Source: Metaphire vulgaris
Taxonomy: Eukaryota; Annelida; Clitellata; Crassiclitellata; Megascolecidae
Assembly (NCBI GenBank): GCA_018105865.1
Contig: CM030872.1
Span: 6,257,016-6,321,015 of the forward strand
Length of the DNA stretch: 64,000 bases
Direction of reading: 5' to 3'
The notes beneath the pieces are model-generated. The model was not told the origin of the DNA. It saw only the letters and a list, made by a program, of their open reading frames with translations, and made no database searches. Of this stretch, positions 1-10,824 are shown piece by piece. A program made the translations under genes and the position numbers. Position 1 is the stretch's first letter. The number at the start of each line of letters is the position of its first letter.

Positions 1-675
1 TAGTACACTTGGTATTGCATTTTTCTATGCTAATTTTCATTGTTGCTTGCAGTTCAGAAGCATTGCACTTAATCAAATTCTGTTGTCACAATTCAAATAT
101 TGCATATCATTATATGGCAAGTAGCCATTATGAATGATGAGGATGATGATGATGATCATCATCATCATTAAAGATGATGATCATCATGGAAAGAGATTAG
201 CAATAGACATTGCTTATCTCTTTCCATCAATTGCGTTATGGGTGCCACTGTATTTTTAATTGTTTGAAATCTAATTTTAATTAGTTTCAAATGTTATTCT
301 AATTTCTAGGGGGCCATGCATAAAGTACATCACAAGTATTCAAGTAACCATGGGTCATTCAATTCGTGTCATCCCTCGAGTCCTTGACACATCTGGAAGT
401 AATACTGTGTGAGACATTGTTGCTTTGATGTCATTCTGGCAGCCTCTGATAATTATACTGTACTTTAGATGGCTCAGAAAACCCCCCGTAGCCAGACTGA
501 TTAAGGTTAATTAAATTCACTGCTCAGTGGTGCATAATGCTTTTAATTGCTCTTTGCAGAAATCCTTCAATGCACATTTTCATTCTTCGTGGCCTCTAGC
601 ATTGGTTCAAAATCTCTGACACTGCAAAGCATTGGTTTGCTTCATATCTCCAGGCCTGAGGAGAGGGGTTGCAGC
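1..675. other. Non-coding flank, no gene recognised
   Basis: I see no convincing exon or protein similarity here. The only local structure is a short GAT/CAT-rich palindromic stretch near 139-187. The open frames starting near 547 read through the MITE that follows and look accidental. Confidence 0.4.
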
Positions 676-837
676 CAGGGTGCGATTTGTGACCTGGAGC
701 AGTTGGGGCGGGGGGAATATGTTGAGCTTGGGGGATGTAGTTGTTGGGGAGGTGTAGCAGTGGGGGGATGTAGTGGTTGTGGGATGCAGTTGGGCAGTGG
801 GGGAAAATCCCCCCTTTCCCCTACAAATCGCGCCCTG
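676..837. mobile_element. hAT-type MITE
   Basis: The ends are inverted: CAGGGTGCGATTTGT on the left and ACAAATCGCGCCCTG on the right. The flanks are an 8-bp target duplication with one mismatch (GTTGCAGC at 668-675, GGTGCAGC at 838-845). The interior is G-rich and non-coding. CAG-type ends with an 8-bp duplication are the mark of the hAT superfamily, so this is a short non-autonomous copy. Confidence 0.75.
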
Positions 838-1150
838 GGTGCAGCCGGTACATTGTTCCGGGGCCCATGGCCGATAAGTTTTTTTGCTTGTCAGAGTCTC
901 TTTGGAGAGGCGATGACGTTTTTTTTGCTCGTCAGGTTTTTCGGAGAGTTGATAAATTATTTTTTGTACCGGGGTCCGGAACTTCTCTCGGCGGCCCTGC
1001 ATCTCTCCATCCTTATGCCGAATCACTGAGCAATAAATGATTAGTGCTGTTATCCCATTGATTTACCGTTTATCTTGTTTTCCTCAAAACCGAACGAAAC
1101 AATTTTTTGACCATGCAAATTGACGGTTTTTTCTTCCGTTTTAACTCTAG

Positions 1151-1945
1151 GTTAGGGTTAACGCTAACCCCAACCTTTAGGTTAAAACCCCTAGATTAGG
1201 TTAGGGTTAACACTAACCCTATGATCTCTTTTTCAGTGCATTTAATGCATTTTGAATGCAGTTCAATCAATGCACAGCTTTTAAACGCTAAAATAACGAG
1301 TGTTGTTCTTCTGGCATGTCTATATTTCTATGATGAGTCAGAGTCTGACGTCATTATTGAAATCAGTAAAAACAATTTTAAAATGGCTGCATTAGTATAG
1401 TGTCGCGCAGTGCCAGTTTAGTGTGGAATGCCAATTAGCTCCGGACACCTTCAAAATTGAGGTAGACACCCCCACCTCCAAATCCACAATCCTAGAAATA
1501 TCCCTGAGGCTAACGGAGCGGGTTCAAGCCCTGTTAGTGCCCCTAGTGGCTTTCGCACGTGCAGTAATGCCTCCTAAGCCACTTTAAATTATGACGAGTT
1601 TAAAATTAGGCCTATTGCCAATTGCATCAACTGAAAAGAGAAGGTGACTTATTTAAAGGGGCCGTCCATAAATGACGCCACGCGAATTTGTCACTTTTTT
1701 ACCCCCCCTACGTCACGCAACGTCGGACCCCTAAAATATGACGTCACAACGGGCCGACCCCATTTTCAAAAATCGCGTAACGTCATTTTATTTTTTATTT
1801 CTTATTAAAGTCCTCAAAAAGGTCATTCTTGTATCATTTTTCCTCTCCAAAATCCCTGAAAGCAAAAAGAGGTCATAGGGTTAGGGTTAACCTATCGCTA
1901 ACCCTAGGGTTAGAGTTAGGGTTAACCTTAACCCTAACCTAGGGT
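1151..1945. repeat. Two interstitial telomere-like arrays (TTAGGG/CCCTAA)
   Basis: Degenerate GGTTAGGGTTAAC and CTAACCC units occur near 1,151-1,228 and again near 1,878-1,945. Both strand senses are present, so each patch is partly palindromic. A run of AACCGAACCGAAACCG-like words follows the second patch. The sequence between includes a GGCCGTCCATAAATGACG motif near 1,660, which resembles MITE termini seen later in the window. No gene is seen. Confidence 0.6.
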
Positions 1946-2052
1946 TAAAAATCCGAACCGAAACCGCGGTTTTTCGGTCCAAACCGAACCGAAACCGACC
2001 GAGACTGCTCGAGGTGAAACCGTAACAGCACTATAAATGATAGTCTCTCCAA

Positions 2053-2215
2053 TCCCATTGATTTATCATTTATCTTGTGGTGTTCCTCAGAACTCAGTGC
2101 TTAGATCTCAATTATTTATCTATGTTATACACTGTACCTAATACCATCCCTTTAGGATCACTTCTAGATGTGGCCTTTCATTTTTATGCCCAGATTCTCG
2201 TCTTCCGATGGCACG
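2053..2215 (+). pseudogene. Degenerate LINE reverse-transcriptase fragment
   Basis: Read with frame changes, the stretch resembles the GVPQGSVLGPLLFxxY block of a CR1/L2-type reverse transcriptase followed by a YADD-like region; here it reads as GVPQNSVLRSQLF and FLCPDS. A diverged copy of the upstream words (ATCCCATTGATTTA and so on) lies at about 1,051-1,077. It is short and broken and has no function now. Confidence 0.4.
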
Positions 2216-2779
2216 GTGCAAACTTAACTAATATATTTTTTTCATTGATCGAAATTTATTCTTCATACAGTTCTTTTGGCTTTATCGATGCATTAATTCT
2301 AATGGGGAAGAGGTGATAATAGAAGAATTGTCATATTCTTAATGACGTCATCATGCTAGCGTGACGCTGAATATCGTTACATCGAATTGTCTTGGCGCCA
2401 GGGTTCAGTGGCGTTATAATAGCAATTATGAAACTGACATGTCTGTCCTACGTCATTCGCTAATAATATCACGCGAATAATGACGTCATCGAATTGAAAC
2501 GTCCTCTGGCCTATTTAAAGATGCGTGTTTGGATGGTGAGTAGGTAAGTGCTTGGAGTGGATTGACTTTGGAATGGATGCACGTCGACTGTTCGATCCCA
2601 GAAGATGCACTCTGGGGGACAACATTGGTACGAAATAGCCTTTATGGCACGAGGGGGTTGGTTAGGTTTCTATTGGCCATTGTCTTCCTGAAGCTCTGGT
2701 TCTACATGGAAGCGAGCAGCAACAGCCGCGTCTCTCCTTATGTTCAGACAACAGGGCACTTATCTGTCTGCGAGGGACG

Positions 2780-2933
2780 CGGCGGAGTAGCGATAGGATT
2801 CTTGACACGCAACCGGTGTCGGGTTCGAATCTGACTCTAAGCCACTGTGTAGCGACCTTGGACAAGTTGTTCACCCTCAATTGCCTCGCACTTACGATTC
2901 TCCACTTTGTGAATGATTGAACGTGCGTCAAAG

Positions 2934-3002
<69 letters not shown>

Positions 3003-3006
3003 CAAC

Positions 3007-3038
<32 letters not shown>
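2780..3038 (+). repeat. tRNA-derived SINE with (TAA)n tail
   Basis: A pol III B-box-like GGTTCGAATCT sits near 2,822 with an A-box-like TAGCGATAGG about 35 bases upstream. After it comes a segment reading CCTTGGACAAGTTGTTCACC, which resembles the tRNA-unrelated part of MIR-like SINEs. It ends in a long TAA repeat (about 2,936-3,038). This order (A box, B box, body, simple tail) is that of a tRNA-derived SINE. Confidence 0.6.
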
Positions 3039-3041
<3 letters not shown>

Positions 3042-3424
3042 GATTTGAAGTGGATTAGTAGGATTTCTCCAGTGCATAGGCGGATTTTATTAAAGTCTAG
3101 GGTAGGCTTAGGCCTACCCAACTAATCCCGCCAAAACAAAAAAATGGTCTAAGGTCACCAGGTCTGTCTAAGCCTCTTTTGTTACTTATTGACATATAAA
3201 AGCACAGTTCTACCCATTCAATCCATAGACTTTAATCTATCACATGATTCAATCTGAATGACGTCATAATTTTTACGTATATTATGGGCAATTAGATAGT
3301 TGTACTATTATCGACAGTTGTCGAAACTATGCTGCTTCGTAAAATAATATAATTGCCCTTGCTGCATGGCTACGATAACATTACCCCAGAACTTGTTTGT
3401 AAATTGGGACGATCAAAGCATCTT

Positions 3425-3780
3425 TCAGGTCAGATGGCAGCAAGGCCTGATGCCAGATGGCTGAGAATAGTACAGTTTCCTAGATAGTGGTCCAAGAGCA
3501 ATTTTGAAGATTTCTGACGGAAGGCAGTCGGGACTAGGGCCCTTTTCTGATTTTAAGCTCTTAATTGCAGAGGAGATTTCATGCAGATTTGGCGGGAGGT
3601 CTAAATGGGTTGCAATGGGTAGCTGCGGGATTGCATCCAGAGACTCTTTGCAGATTGATGACGGTTTGTTTAGGAGTGACGAGAAATATTCTTTCCAACG
3701 TGTTAGCACATCTTGCAGATCGGTGAAGGTGTGTGAACCGTCACCAGATTTTATGCTGTTACTGATCCCAGGTTTTGGGC
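3425..3780 (-). pseudogene. LINE ORF2 fragment, N-terminal RT region, inverted
   Basis: The minus-strand translation carries DVLTRWKEYFSSLLN followed by a segment ending GPSPDCLPSEIFK. This is the region just before the reverse-transcriptase core of LINE ORF2 proteins (RWxEYFxxLLN ... GxDxIPAExxK). It abuts, head to head, a + strand fragment from the C-terminal part of the same sort of protein. The RT core itself is missing. Confidence 0.6.
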
Positions 3781-3789
3781 CATAGGCAG

Positions 3790-4572
3790 CGCAACCAGTA
3801 AAAATAAAAATTGACGAACGGGAAATAAAGCAAGTAAAAAAATTTCCATACCTCGGCTCTGTCCTAAGTGATACCGCACTGCTAGACGTCGAGATAGACA
3901 CCAGGATACAGAAAGCTGCTGTCAGCTTCGGACGTCTACGAAAACGATTATGGAAGGTACATGGTATCCAAGTGCAGACGAAAATTAACGTCTACAATGC
4001 CACTGTCCTTGGCGTTCTACTTTATGGAGGTGAATGTTGGACCCTCTACACTCCACAGTCGTCACGTTAGAACCTTAGAGGCATTTCATATCAGATGTCT
4101 ACGCTCCATTCTTTTAGTTCGTTGGCAAGACAAAGTGCCTAACACGGAGTTGCTAAAAAGGGCCAACTCTGTAAGTGTGGAGGCCACTCTATCGAAAATG
4201 AGGCTACTGCATGGAAGACAGTCGCCTTCCTAAAATCCTTTTGTATGGTGAACTTTCATCCGGTCGTCGACAGAAATGCGAACAGCTCAAAAGATACTAG
4301 ATCAGTTAAAGGTAACGGGCATGAAGCAATGCAACATTGATCCGAACAATTGGGAGACAGTGGCTGGTGACCGCACACAATGGCGCAAACTTGTCCATAC
4401 TGGTCCTACAATCTTGGAAGACAAACGCATATCCAATGCTGAAAGAAGACGACAAGATCGGAAGAATCGCCTCAATTCAGCATCTTTCACCACTGTCGGT
4501 TTTCCTTGTGCCGACTGTGGCAGGATTTGTGCATCCAAAATCGGACTCATCAGTCACCAGCGAACACGTTAA
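3790..4572 (+). pseudogene. LINE ORF2 C-terminal fragment with terminal C2H2-like finger
   Basis: The + strand reads FPYLGSVLSDTALLDVEIDTR, then VLLYGGECWTL, both standard for the RT thumb and C-terminal part of LINE ORF2, and LEAFHIRCLRSIL. After a frame break near 4,233 it continues with WRKLVHTG and ends with a C2H2-type motif CADCGRICASKIGLISHQR, the usual C-terminus of this LINE group. Frame breaks and a missing core mark it as dead. Confidence 0.7.
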
Positions 4573-4675
4573 ACAGTATTAGGCCTAAATATAGCGAAGA
4601 AAACTACTGTACATTAGCCTATCATATAAATACTCTGGAAGTCATCATCGTCCCCGATGGACTGCTTACTACTAC

Positions 4676-6290
4676 CCCAGAACTTATCATATCAACCTGG
4701 GCCCTGTGGCCAAGAAGTGGCTCACTGCATTTCTATCCCATGTCATGGAGTCTGAATCCATGCCCAAAATCTGGCGTCTTGCGAAGATAATAGCTGTTTT
4801 GAAACCAAAGAAAGACCCAACACTGGCTGACAGTTATAGACCAATATCTCTCCTTTCCGTGTGCTACAAACTCCTTGAAAGGTTGCTTCTGTCGCGAATA
4901 GCCCCTCTCACGGAGGAATTCTTAACTCCTGACCAAGCTGGTTTCCGACCAGGAAGATCTACCTGTGAACAGGTTCTGGCTCTTTCAACGCACTTCGAAA
5001 ATGGATTCCAGAAGAACTTGAAGACAGGTGTTGTCTTCGTCGATCTTACAGCTGCGTATGACATGGTGACGGTCTGGCATCGTGGTCTCTTGGTTAAGAT
5101 ATCTAGATGCCTTCCCCAATGGGTGGCCAACACTATACAATTTCTTCTCCAGAACAGAAGGTTCCGTGTGCATTTGGGCGACAAAACAAGCAGGTGGAGG
5201 CGTCTATCAAACGGCCTCACTCAAGGCTCTGTTCTGGCCCCCATGATATTCAATATCTACAATTTCTACATCAATGACCTCCCGGAAACTTCCTCAAGAA
5301 AATTCATCTACGCCGACGACATCTGTTGCTCAACCCAGGCTAAAAAATTTGACAAGCTTGAGAAAACACTAACCAAAGACATGACACTTCTTTCTGACTA
5401 TTGCAGAAAATGGCGAATAACCCCTAGCGCTGCAAAAACAGTATCATCTGTCTTCCATCTACAACACGCCTCGTCATCGCGTGAGCTCAATGTGCAACTT
5501 GATGGTACAAGAATCCGACATGAAGCCCAGCCAGTTTATATTGGCGTCACTCTTGACCGCACTCTGTCATTCCACGGGCATCTCATAAAACTGCGGTAAA
5601 GGTGGGTTCGAGGAACAACATCATTGCAAGACTGGCCGGCTCTACGTGGAGAGCAAACGCTTCTACACTAAGAACATCAGCACTGGCACTATGCTACTCT
5701 GCTGCAGAATACTGTGCCCCAGTATGGTGCAGTCGTGCAGAAGCCTCCACGTCCATTTGGTCGACTGTAAATCGAATTCCTCTATGAGGACAATCTCTGG
5801 AACCATCCATTCTACCCCGGTTCACTGGTTGCCAGTCCTTAGCAACATCGCTCCGTCAGCTATCCGTCGTGAGGCCGCAGCATCCAAGCTCACTGCCCTC
5901 ATTAATGCCCGACCAGATCTACCAATACACGCGGACATCTTTGACCATCCTGCTCAGCGTCTGACGTCTTGTCATCCAATCTGGTTTCCTGCGCCTATAC
6001 TGCACTTCTCTGTACCGGACTCATGGAAGCAAAGTTGGCAGTCTGCTGAGGTAAAGAACAAATACCTCATCACAGACCCCTGCAAGCGCCAACCCGGCTT
6101 TGACCTAGTGCGCTATGATTGGGCCCACCTCAATCGCTATCGAACAGGCCATGGCCGGTGCGCCGCTATGCTTCGCCGTTGGGGAACCACAGATGACCCG
6201 AACTGCCCTTGCGGCATCAGACAATGAACCACATAGTCAATGACTGCCACCTCACCAGATTCAAATGAGGACTCGAGACCCTGCATCAGG
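4676..6290 (+). pseudogene. LINE reverse transcriptase, 5' truncated (I/Jockey-like)
   Basis: The longest open part (4,706-5,599) starts inside the RT domain. It has SYRPISLLSVCYKLLERLL, the FRPGRSTCEQVL motif, the first catalytic aspartate in VVFVDLTAAYD, the LTQGSVLAPMIFN block, and the YADD catalytic box at FIYADDICC. The C-terminal half continues in another frame from about 5,646 with typical words such as DLVRYDWAHLNRYRTGHGRC and NCPCGIRQ. The endonuclease domain is absent and there are frameshifts near 5,600 and 6,227. Confidence 0.75.
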
Positions 6291-6518
6291 CTTAGCCTGA
6301 TGCCGTTGAATGGCTGAGAAAGAAAGGCATTCGCTAGAAGAAGAATCGCCCTTTTTCATTGTAACAGAACTACTAACTATAGGTGGTAACTTGTTGAAAT
6401 GGTCATCAATTCTTGGTGATCTCCAAGTGAAAAATAGGATGCCTAATCATAAAAATGGCATCAGCTTCTGGGTTAGCCTACCCAAATCTTAAACTCTAAA
6501 TCCGCCTATGCTCCAGTG

Positions 6519-6998
6519 TTGAAAACCACTGTCACGGATTCATCTGCTCCAACTTCTGTTTGTCCGCTGCAGAGGTTATCTTTGATTAAGAGTCGAATAA
6601 AGTGATCGTCATTGTCGTTTTTGTAAACAAGTACCTACGAACATTTCCTTCGTCCACCTATTCCATGACTTAGCTACCAGTGTCACAGTTCCCTATAAAA
6701 CTTCGTCAGTTCGGAATAAGTAAGTAAGAGTTGGGTTCCGAATTGTTTCGTTCACTGCAGAATAGGTGAGAATATTCCGCGGACCAGACAGTTCGTTGCT
6801 GATTGCCGAGTACAGCTGCTACGCAGCTGCCATGCACCTACATGATGCGCAAGTTACCAGATGGTTTCGGTTAACCTGGACAGGTAGCTGCTGAGTGGAA
6901 ACCGATGCGAGAATCGTTTCCTATTTCATCGATCGCTCAGACCCGGGCAACCAGAGCAACTGTCTAGGAAGATAGAAATCAGACTTTTCTTTCAGATC

Positions 6999-7066
<68 letters not shown>

Positions 7067-7328
7067 CATAATGGATTGGGTTTTGTAAAATGGACCCATG
7101 TCCACGTCTCGATCTTTGATCTAAATGTTTCTTCTCTTAGGTTGTTTGTGTATTTAAGCTATAAGTTGTTGTATATATGGATGCTGTATGCTTAATTAGG
7201 CCTACAGTATAGGATGCTCACTAGATTGTCACTCAACGACAGCAGCATTGCCACATGTTGGTAAGACATTGCTACCCAGAATAATTAATTAAAAATTACG
7301 AAGTGAAGCTTCATGATATGGATGGGAG
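6519..7328. repeat. Intergenic sequence with (CT)n microsatellite
   Basis: A pure CT run occupies 7,002-7,062. Downstream, near 7,090-7,110, is GGACCCATGTCC, a word also found near 63,115 and related to the GGGTTGGGTT-rich repeat there. No exon is recognised. Confidence 0.6.
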
Positions 7329-7511
7329 CAGGGTTTAATCTAGGCCGTTTTCGGGAGGAAAATTGCCATTTCCCCCGGAAATTTCAAATCCCCTCGTAAA
7401 TGTTGGCATTGCCGCATACTACATCAACTAACAGTAGCCCCCTAGCTGACTTCCCCCGGCCTTATCAGTCCCCCTCCCCCAAACGAAGTCCGGGATCTAA
7501 ATTAAACACTG
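7329..7511. mobile_element. hAT-type MITE
   Basis: The left end is CAGGGTTTAATCTAG and the right end reads, inverted, CAGTGTTTAATTTAGATC. The flanking 8-bp duplication has one mismatch (GATGGGAG at 7,321-7,328; TATGGGAG at 7,512-7,519). The interior is non-coding with C- and G-rich runs, similar in style to the MITE at 29,126. Confidence 0.7.
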
Positions 7512-7881
7512 TATGGGAGAGAAAAAGACTACATGAAAATCAGACCAACTAGGAAATGGCATCGCGAGGAACCGAAGTGTTACAGTATCTGACTGGTTTA
7601 TAGACCCATTGACTACAAGATGGTTCTATACGAATAATTGCTTTGAACCAAACAGTAAAATATAAAACTTACAGGAAATTCAAAGTTTAATTCTCTTGAT
7701 TGTATAGCCTGGTTGAAGATCCGGGTGGACCGACAGAGACACAGAGAGAAACAGAGAGAGGGGTGGAACGTTCGATAGGTCAATCGATATTTAATTCTCC
7801 ATCCTTCAGATTCGAACACCGACCCTGTCAGGGGGCCACTGGGGCCAGTTACTCAATAGGGGCACAGACCCACCCTGGGCC

Positions 7882-8083
7882 CAGTGGCGGCTCCAGGATT
7901 TGGCAAGTGGGGGGCCGTTGGGGTGGGAACTTCTAACCATGGTGGCCTACCATTTGTTGTTAGGTATGTAGTATTAAGTATTCCAGGGTCCCCAACAGGG
8001 GTCAAGTCTGGGGGCCATGCACTCAATAGGGTCTGGGTCACAGAAAAAGCTCTTTTCCCAGGACCCCTGTGGAGCCGCCACTG
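7882..8083. mobile_element. MITE with CAGTGGCGGCTCC ends
   Basis: CAGTGGCGGCTCCAGGA at the left is mirrored by TGTGGAGCCGCCACTG at the right. I could not find a matching 8-bp target duplication, so one end may have been recombined. A related copy in reverse orientation is seen around 8,905-9,015, ending CCAAATCCTGGAACCTCCACTG. Confidence 0.55.
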
Positions 8084-8175
8084 ATTAAGATGCTATTGTT
8101 CGACATTTGTTTTTGAAAATAGTTCAATTTGTTTTTGGACACTATATTGGATGACATCAATCGTTTTTTCAATAA

Positions 8176-8603
8176 GGGCTGTCCATTAATTATGTCAACA
8201 ATTTTGGGGAAATTTTGACCTCCTCCCAGGGATATTTTTACACCCTCCTAACACCCCAACACTTCCCCCCAAATTTGAGGACGACACTCCACAAAATTTG
8301 GTAATGTGACAATGGTATGTATACAAAATGGATACTAATTAGCTCAGAACACCCCCCAATGGAGGACACCCTCCCTCCAACTTTTATTATCGGATGACTT
8401 TTTGTCAGCCTTTTCGGAGGAGAGACTTAAAAATTCCGACACCCCTTCTCCGATTTTTCCGACACCTCCCCAATTCAAAAATCCTAGAAATAACACTGCC
8501 CTCTGAGCTCCTCCCTCCTTGTCAACAGCTGTCAACTTTCAGTTACCCCCACCCCAATAATCATGTCAAAAATTCCCCCTCCCCATGATGAATGACAGGT
8601 CCC
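8176..8603. mobile_element. MITE with GGGCTGTCC-type ends
   Basis: The left end GGGCTGTCCATTAATTATG and the right end (inverted GGGACCTGTCATTCATC) are imperfect inverted repeats. AATAA is repeated at both borders (8,171-8,175 and 8,604-8,608). A related element is at 15,295-15,704 and a half-copy near 1,660. The interior is C-rich and non-coding. Confidence 0.5.
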
Positions 8604-9290
8604 AATAACAAAGTTATTATTTATAATGTTATTATTTATAATTTTTGTAAAAAAGGGAATGATATAACTCTGACTTAATACTTCTGTATTCGTCCGATTC
8701 AACCACAATGGCCGCTAACAACGGAGGTGCTATTTTAGCTTACGCGCTACTGGCTTCACGCAGCCTGGTTACAGTGGTTAGAAATGACGTAATGCCATCT
8801 CCTCTAATATTAACTCCATGGTTGTTAACTTGTTACTGTCAGACATGTCGTCTTTCTCTCTATCTGTTTCTGTAGCGCCTTAACCCCGCCTTTGTATTTG
8901 GGACCCTATACTTAATACTACATACCTAACAACAAACGGTAGGCCCCCCATGATTAGAAGTTGCCACCCCAACGCCCTCCCCCCCACTTGCCAAATCCTG
9001 GAACCTCCACTGATCTGAATCTCCATTTTCAATACATACTAATAAAAAGTTCTTAGAAGATTGGTAAAACATTCTCGCAGCTATTCCCTATGGCTCAGCT
9101 GATTATGTTTTGAGTCTACTAATGTGGCTGTCGTTTGGGAATTTCCCAAATAGTTGGCTTCAGCGAAATGACGTAATGCCGTCTCCTCTAATAATAACTC
9201 CATGTTAACAACTAACAAATTAAAAACAGAAACAAAATGGTTGATTAAAAGATTTTTTGTTTGAAATCGTTCACTTAACAGCGATCAGCG

Positions 9291-9385
9291 ATGTCTGGAA
9301 AGATCGGAGAAGAGAAGAAACTGAAGACCATTTGGTTGCTCGTTACAAGACACGATCTCGCTGGTTCTTATCAGGCGATCGTTGC
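9291..9385 (+). CDS. Possible first exon of the downstream unrecognised gene
   Basis: An ATG at 9,291 opens a reading frame starting MSGKIGEEKKLKTIWLLV that runs to a stop about 135 bases later. Its codon content looks coding and it lies upstream of four clear exons on the same strand. I could not find a strong 5' splice site with the phase required by the exon at 10,825: GTATAA at 9,386 is out of phase, and GTTCTT at 9,364 is in phase but weak. The link is an inference. Confidence 0.25.
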
Positions 9386-9514
9386 GTATAACATCGGAGA
9401 GTTATTGATATGGTCTCGTCTATTTATATAGCGTGAGATAAGGCATTTTTGACACAAGGCCAATCAAATCCGCCGGCTCGATATAATTTTATATAGTTCT
9501 CTTTTATCAATGAT

Positions 9515-9990
9515 CATATCAATCAATCAATCAATCAACTTCTATAGCGCCACTATCATAATGCCCAGGACATCAGCCGATGGCGCACCAAATCCAAATA
9601 GCATTAGAGCCAGGTCAAGCCAGAAGAACAGTCCGAAACGGCGGGAGAGTAATCTAAGGGGGTAAGCCAAGTCAAACATATGTTTTAAGGCCAGATCTGA
9701 AAGATGATAAGTTATTAGTTATGCGAAGTGATGTTGGTAGTGGATTCCAGAGCTTAGGGGCGCACACTGAGAAACAACTAGTGCCAATGACTGTGCGAGA
9801 GTAGGGAACAACAAATGAAGGTCCTGCCGAATACCTAGTAGAATGATTAGTAGGTCGAGGGATAAGTGATCATAAGTCGCATCTTGAGGTAATTGGGTTC
9901 ATGGTTTTGAATACTAAAAGACAGATTTTATAATTAATTCGGTATTTGATAGGAAGCCAATGTAGGGACTGTCTAGCTGGAGTTATATGT
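9515..9990 (-). pseudogene. CR1-like LINE 3' end
   Basis: On the minus strand this gives the C-terminal part of a CR1-like ORF2: a VCAPKLWNPLPTSLR block, then SFRSGLKTYV, then the usual 3' end GCGCTATAGAAGTTGATTGA and a (TGAT)n tail at about 9,518-9,535. The same 3' end occurs at 19,130-19,290. The copy is strongly 5' truncated. Confidence 0.7.
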
Positions 9991-10824
9991 TCGAATCATA
10001 TTAATCGCATTCAATTCAATCGATTGCTAAAAGTTGGATATTGTTGAAGAATTCCCCAGTTTGTACCAAATTTTGTCCTGATACCTGTTACCCATGCTCT
10101 TGTTACTGGTCGACATAGTTATTGTTATTATTTGTACCCTGTTATAGCAAGAACCAATGTTAAAATGTTGTGAAGCATGCAGAACTGTATTGCCAAAGAT
10201 ATCCTAGGAATTCATAAGTGCATAACATTTTGCCTGTATTTAAAATGTTTGAAACCTATTTCTTAAAATTTAACTGGTCTTCTATTAAATTGAAAATGAA
10301 TTTAAAACCAATCTTCCAGTATGCAGGGCATTGCTTATTAGCCAATGCCGATGCTTGAAATCCACGTGGCATCGGGCAAAATATGTGATTTATCATTTAC
10401 AAATTCACTACTAGATGCTTCAACAGCTAGTTTGCTAATAGATTTTTGTTGTTGGACCAGAACATTCTTTTTAGGTTACAACGGCTAATTCGATTCTTTT
10501 AAATGCTAACTAGAATCAGAACACAACTCTTTTTGGTTTTCCTTTTTTCTTTTGATGTTTCCTTCTTAACTTGCCTCATTGTTTCTACAGTACATGATAG
10601 CTTTGGTTCTTTATCTGATTCTGTGCACCTTGTATTAGAAACGCCATTTATTGAAATCTTCACGTATTAGAACAGGTTCTGCAAGGGTTAATAATTATAA
10701 ATATCTTCACTTTGTATTAGGGGTTAATATTAATTGGTTAGTATTTGTGACAGGTTTGTATTAAATATAGTTTTAGTTTGGATATGTCTATCATTAGTAT
10801 GATTTTTGACGTTTGAACTTGCAG
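9991..10824. other. Probable intron, nothing recognised
   Basis: AT-rich sequence with no similarity that I recognise. It ends in a good 3' splice site (TTTGAACTTGCAG) for the exon at 10,825. Confidence 0.4.

Larger units (their letters stand above)
3075..6510. mobile_element. hAT element (TIR CATAGGCGGATTT) filled with LINE fragments
   Basis: The two ends are exact 13-bp inverted repeats, CATAGGCGGATTT at 3,075 and AAATCCGCCTATG at 6,498-6,510, with a second inverted block GGGTAGGCT/AGCCTACCC just inside. The element is flanked by a perfect 8-bp duplication CTCCAGTG (3,067-3,074 and 6,511-6,518). No hAT transposase is seen; most of the inside is LINE material inserted later (3,425-6,290). 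Confidence 0.85.

Noticed and set aside
547..1040. Three overlapping open frames at the left end
   Set aside because: They run through a GC-rich hAT MITE (676-837) in several frames and on both strands; no similarity and no splice context.
2837..3121. Minus-strand frame with a poly-Tyr run
   Set aside because: Reads through the (TAA)n tail of a SINE.
9291..9427. MSGKIGEEKK frame considered as a complete small protein
   Set aside because: Only 45 codons to the stop with no similarity; kept only as a low-confidence first exon.
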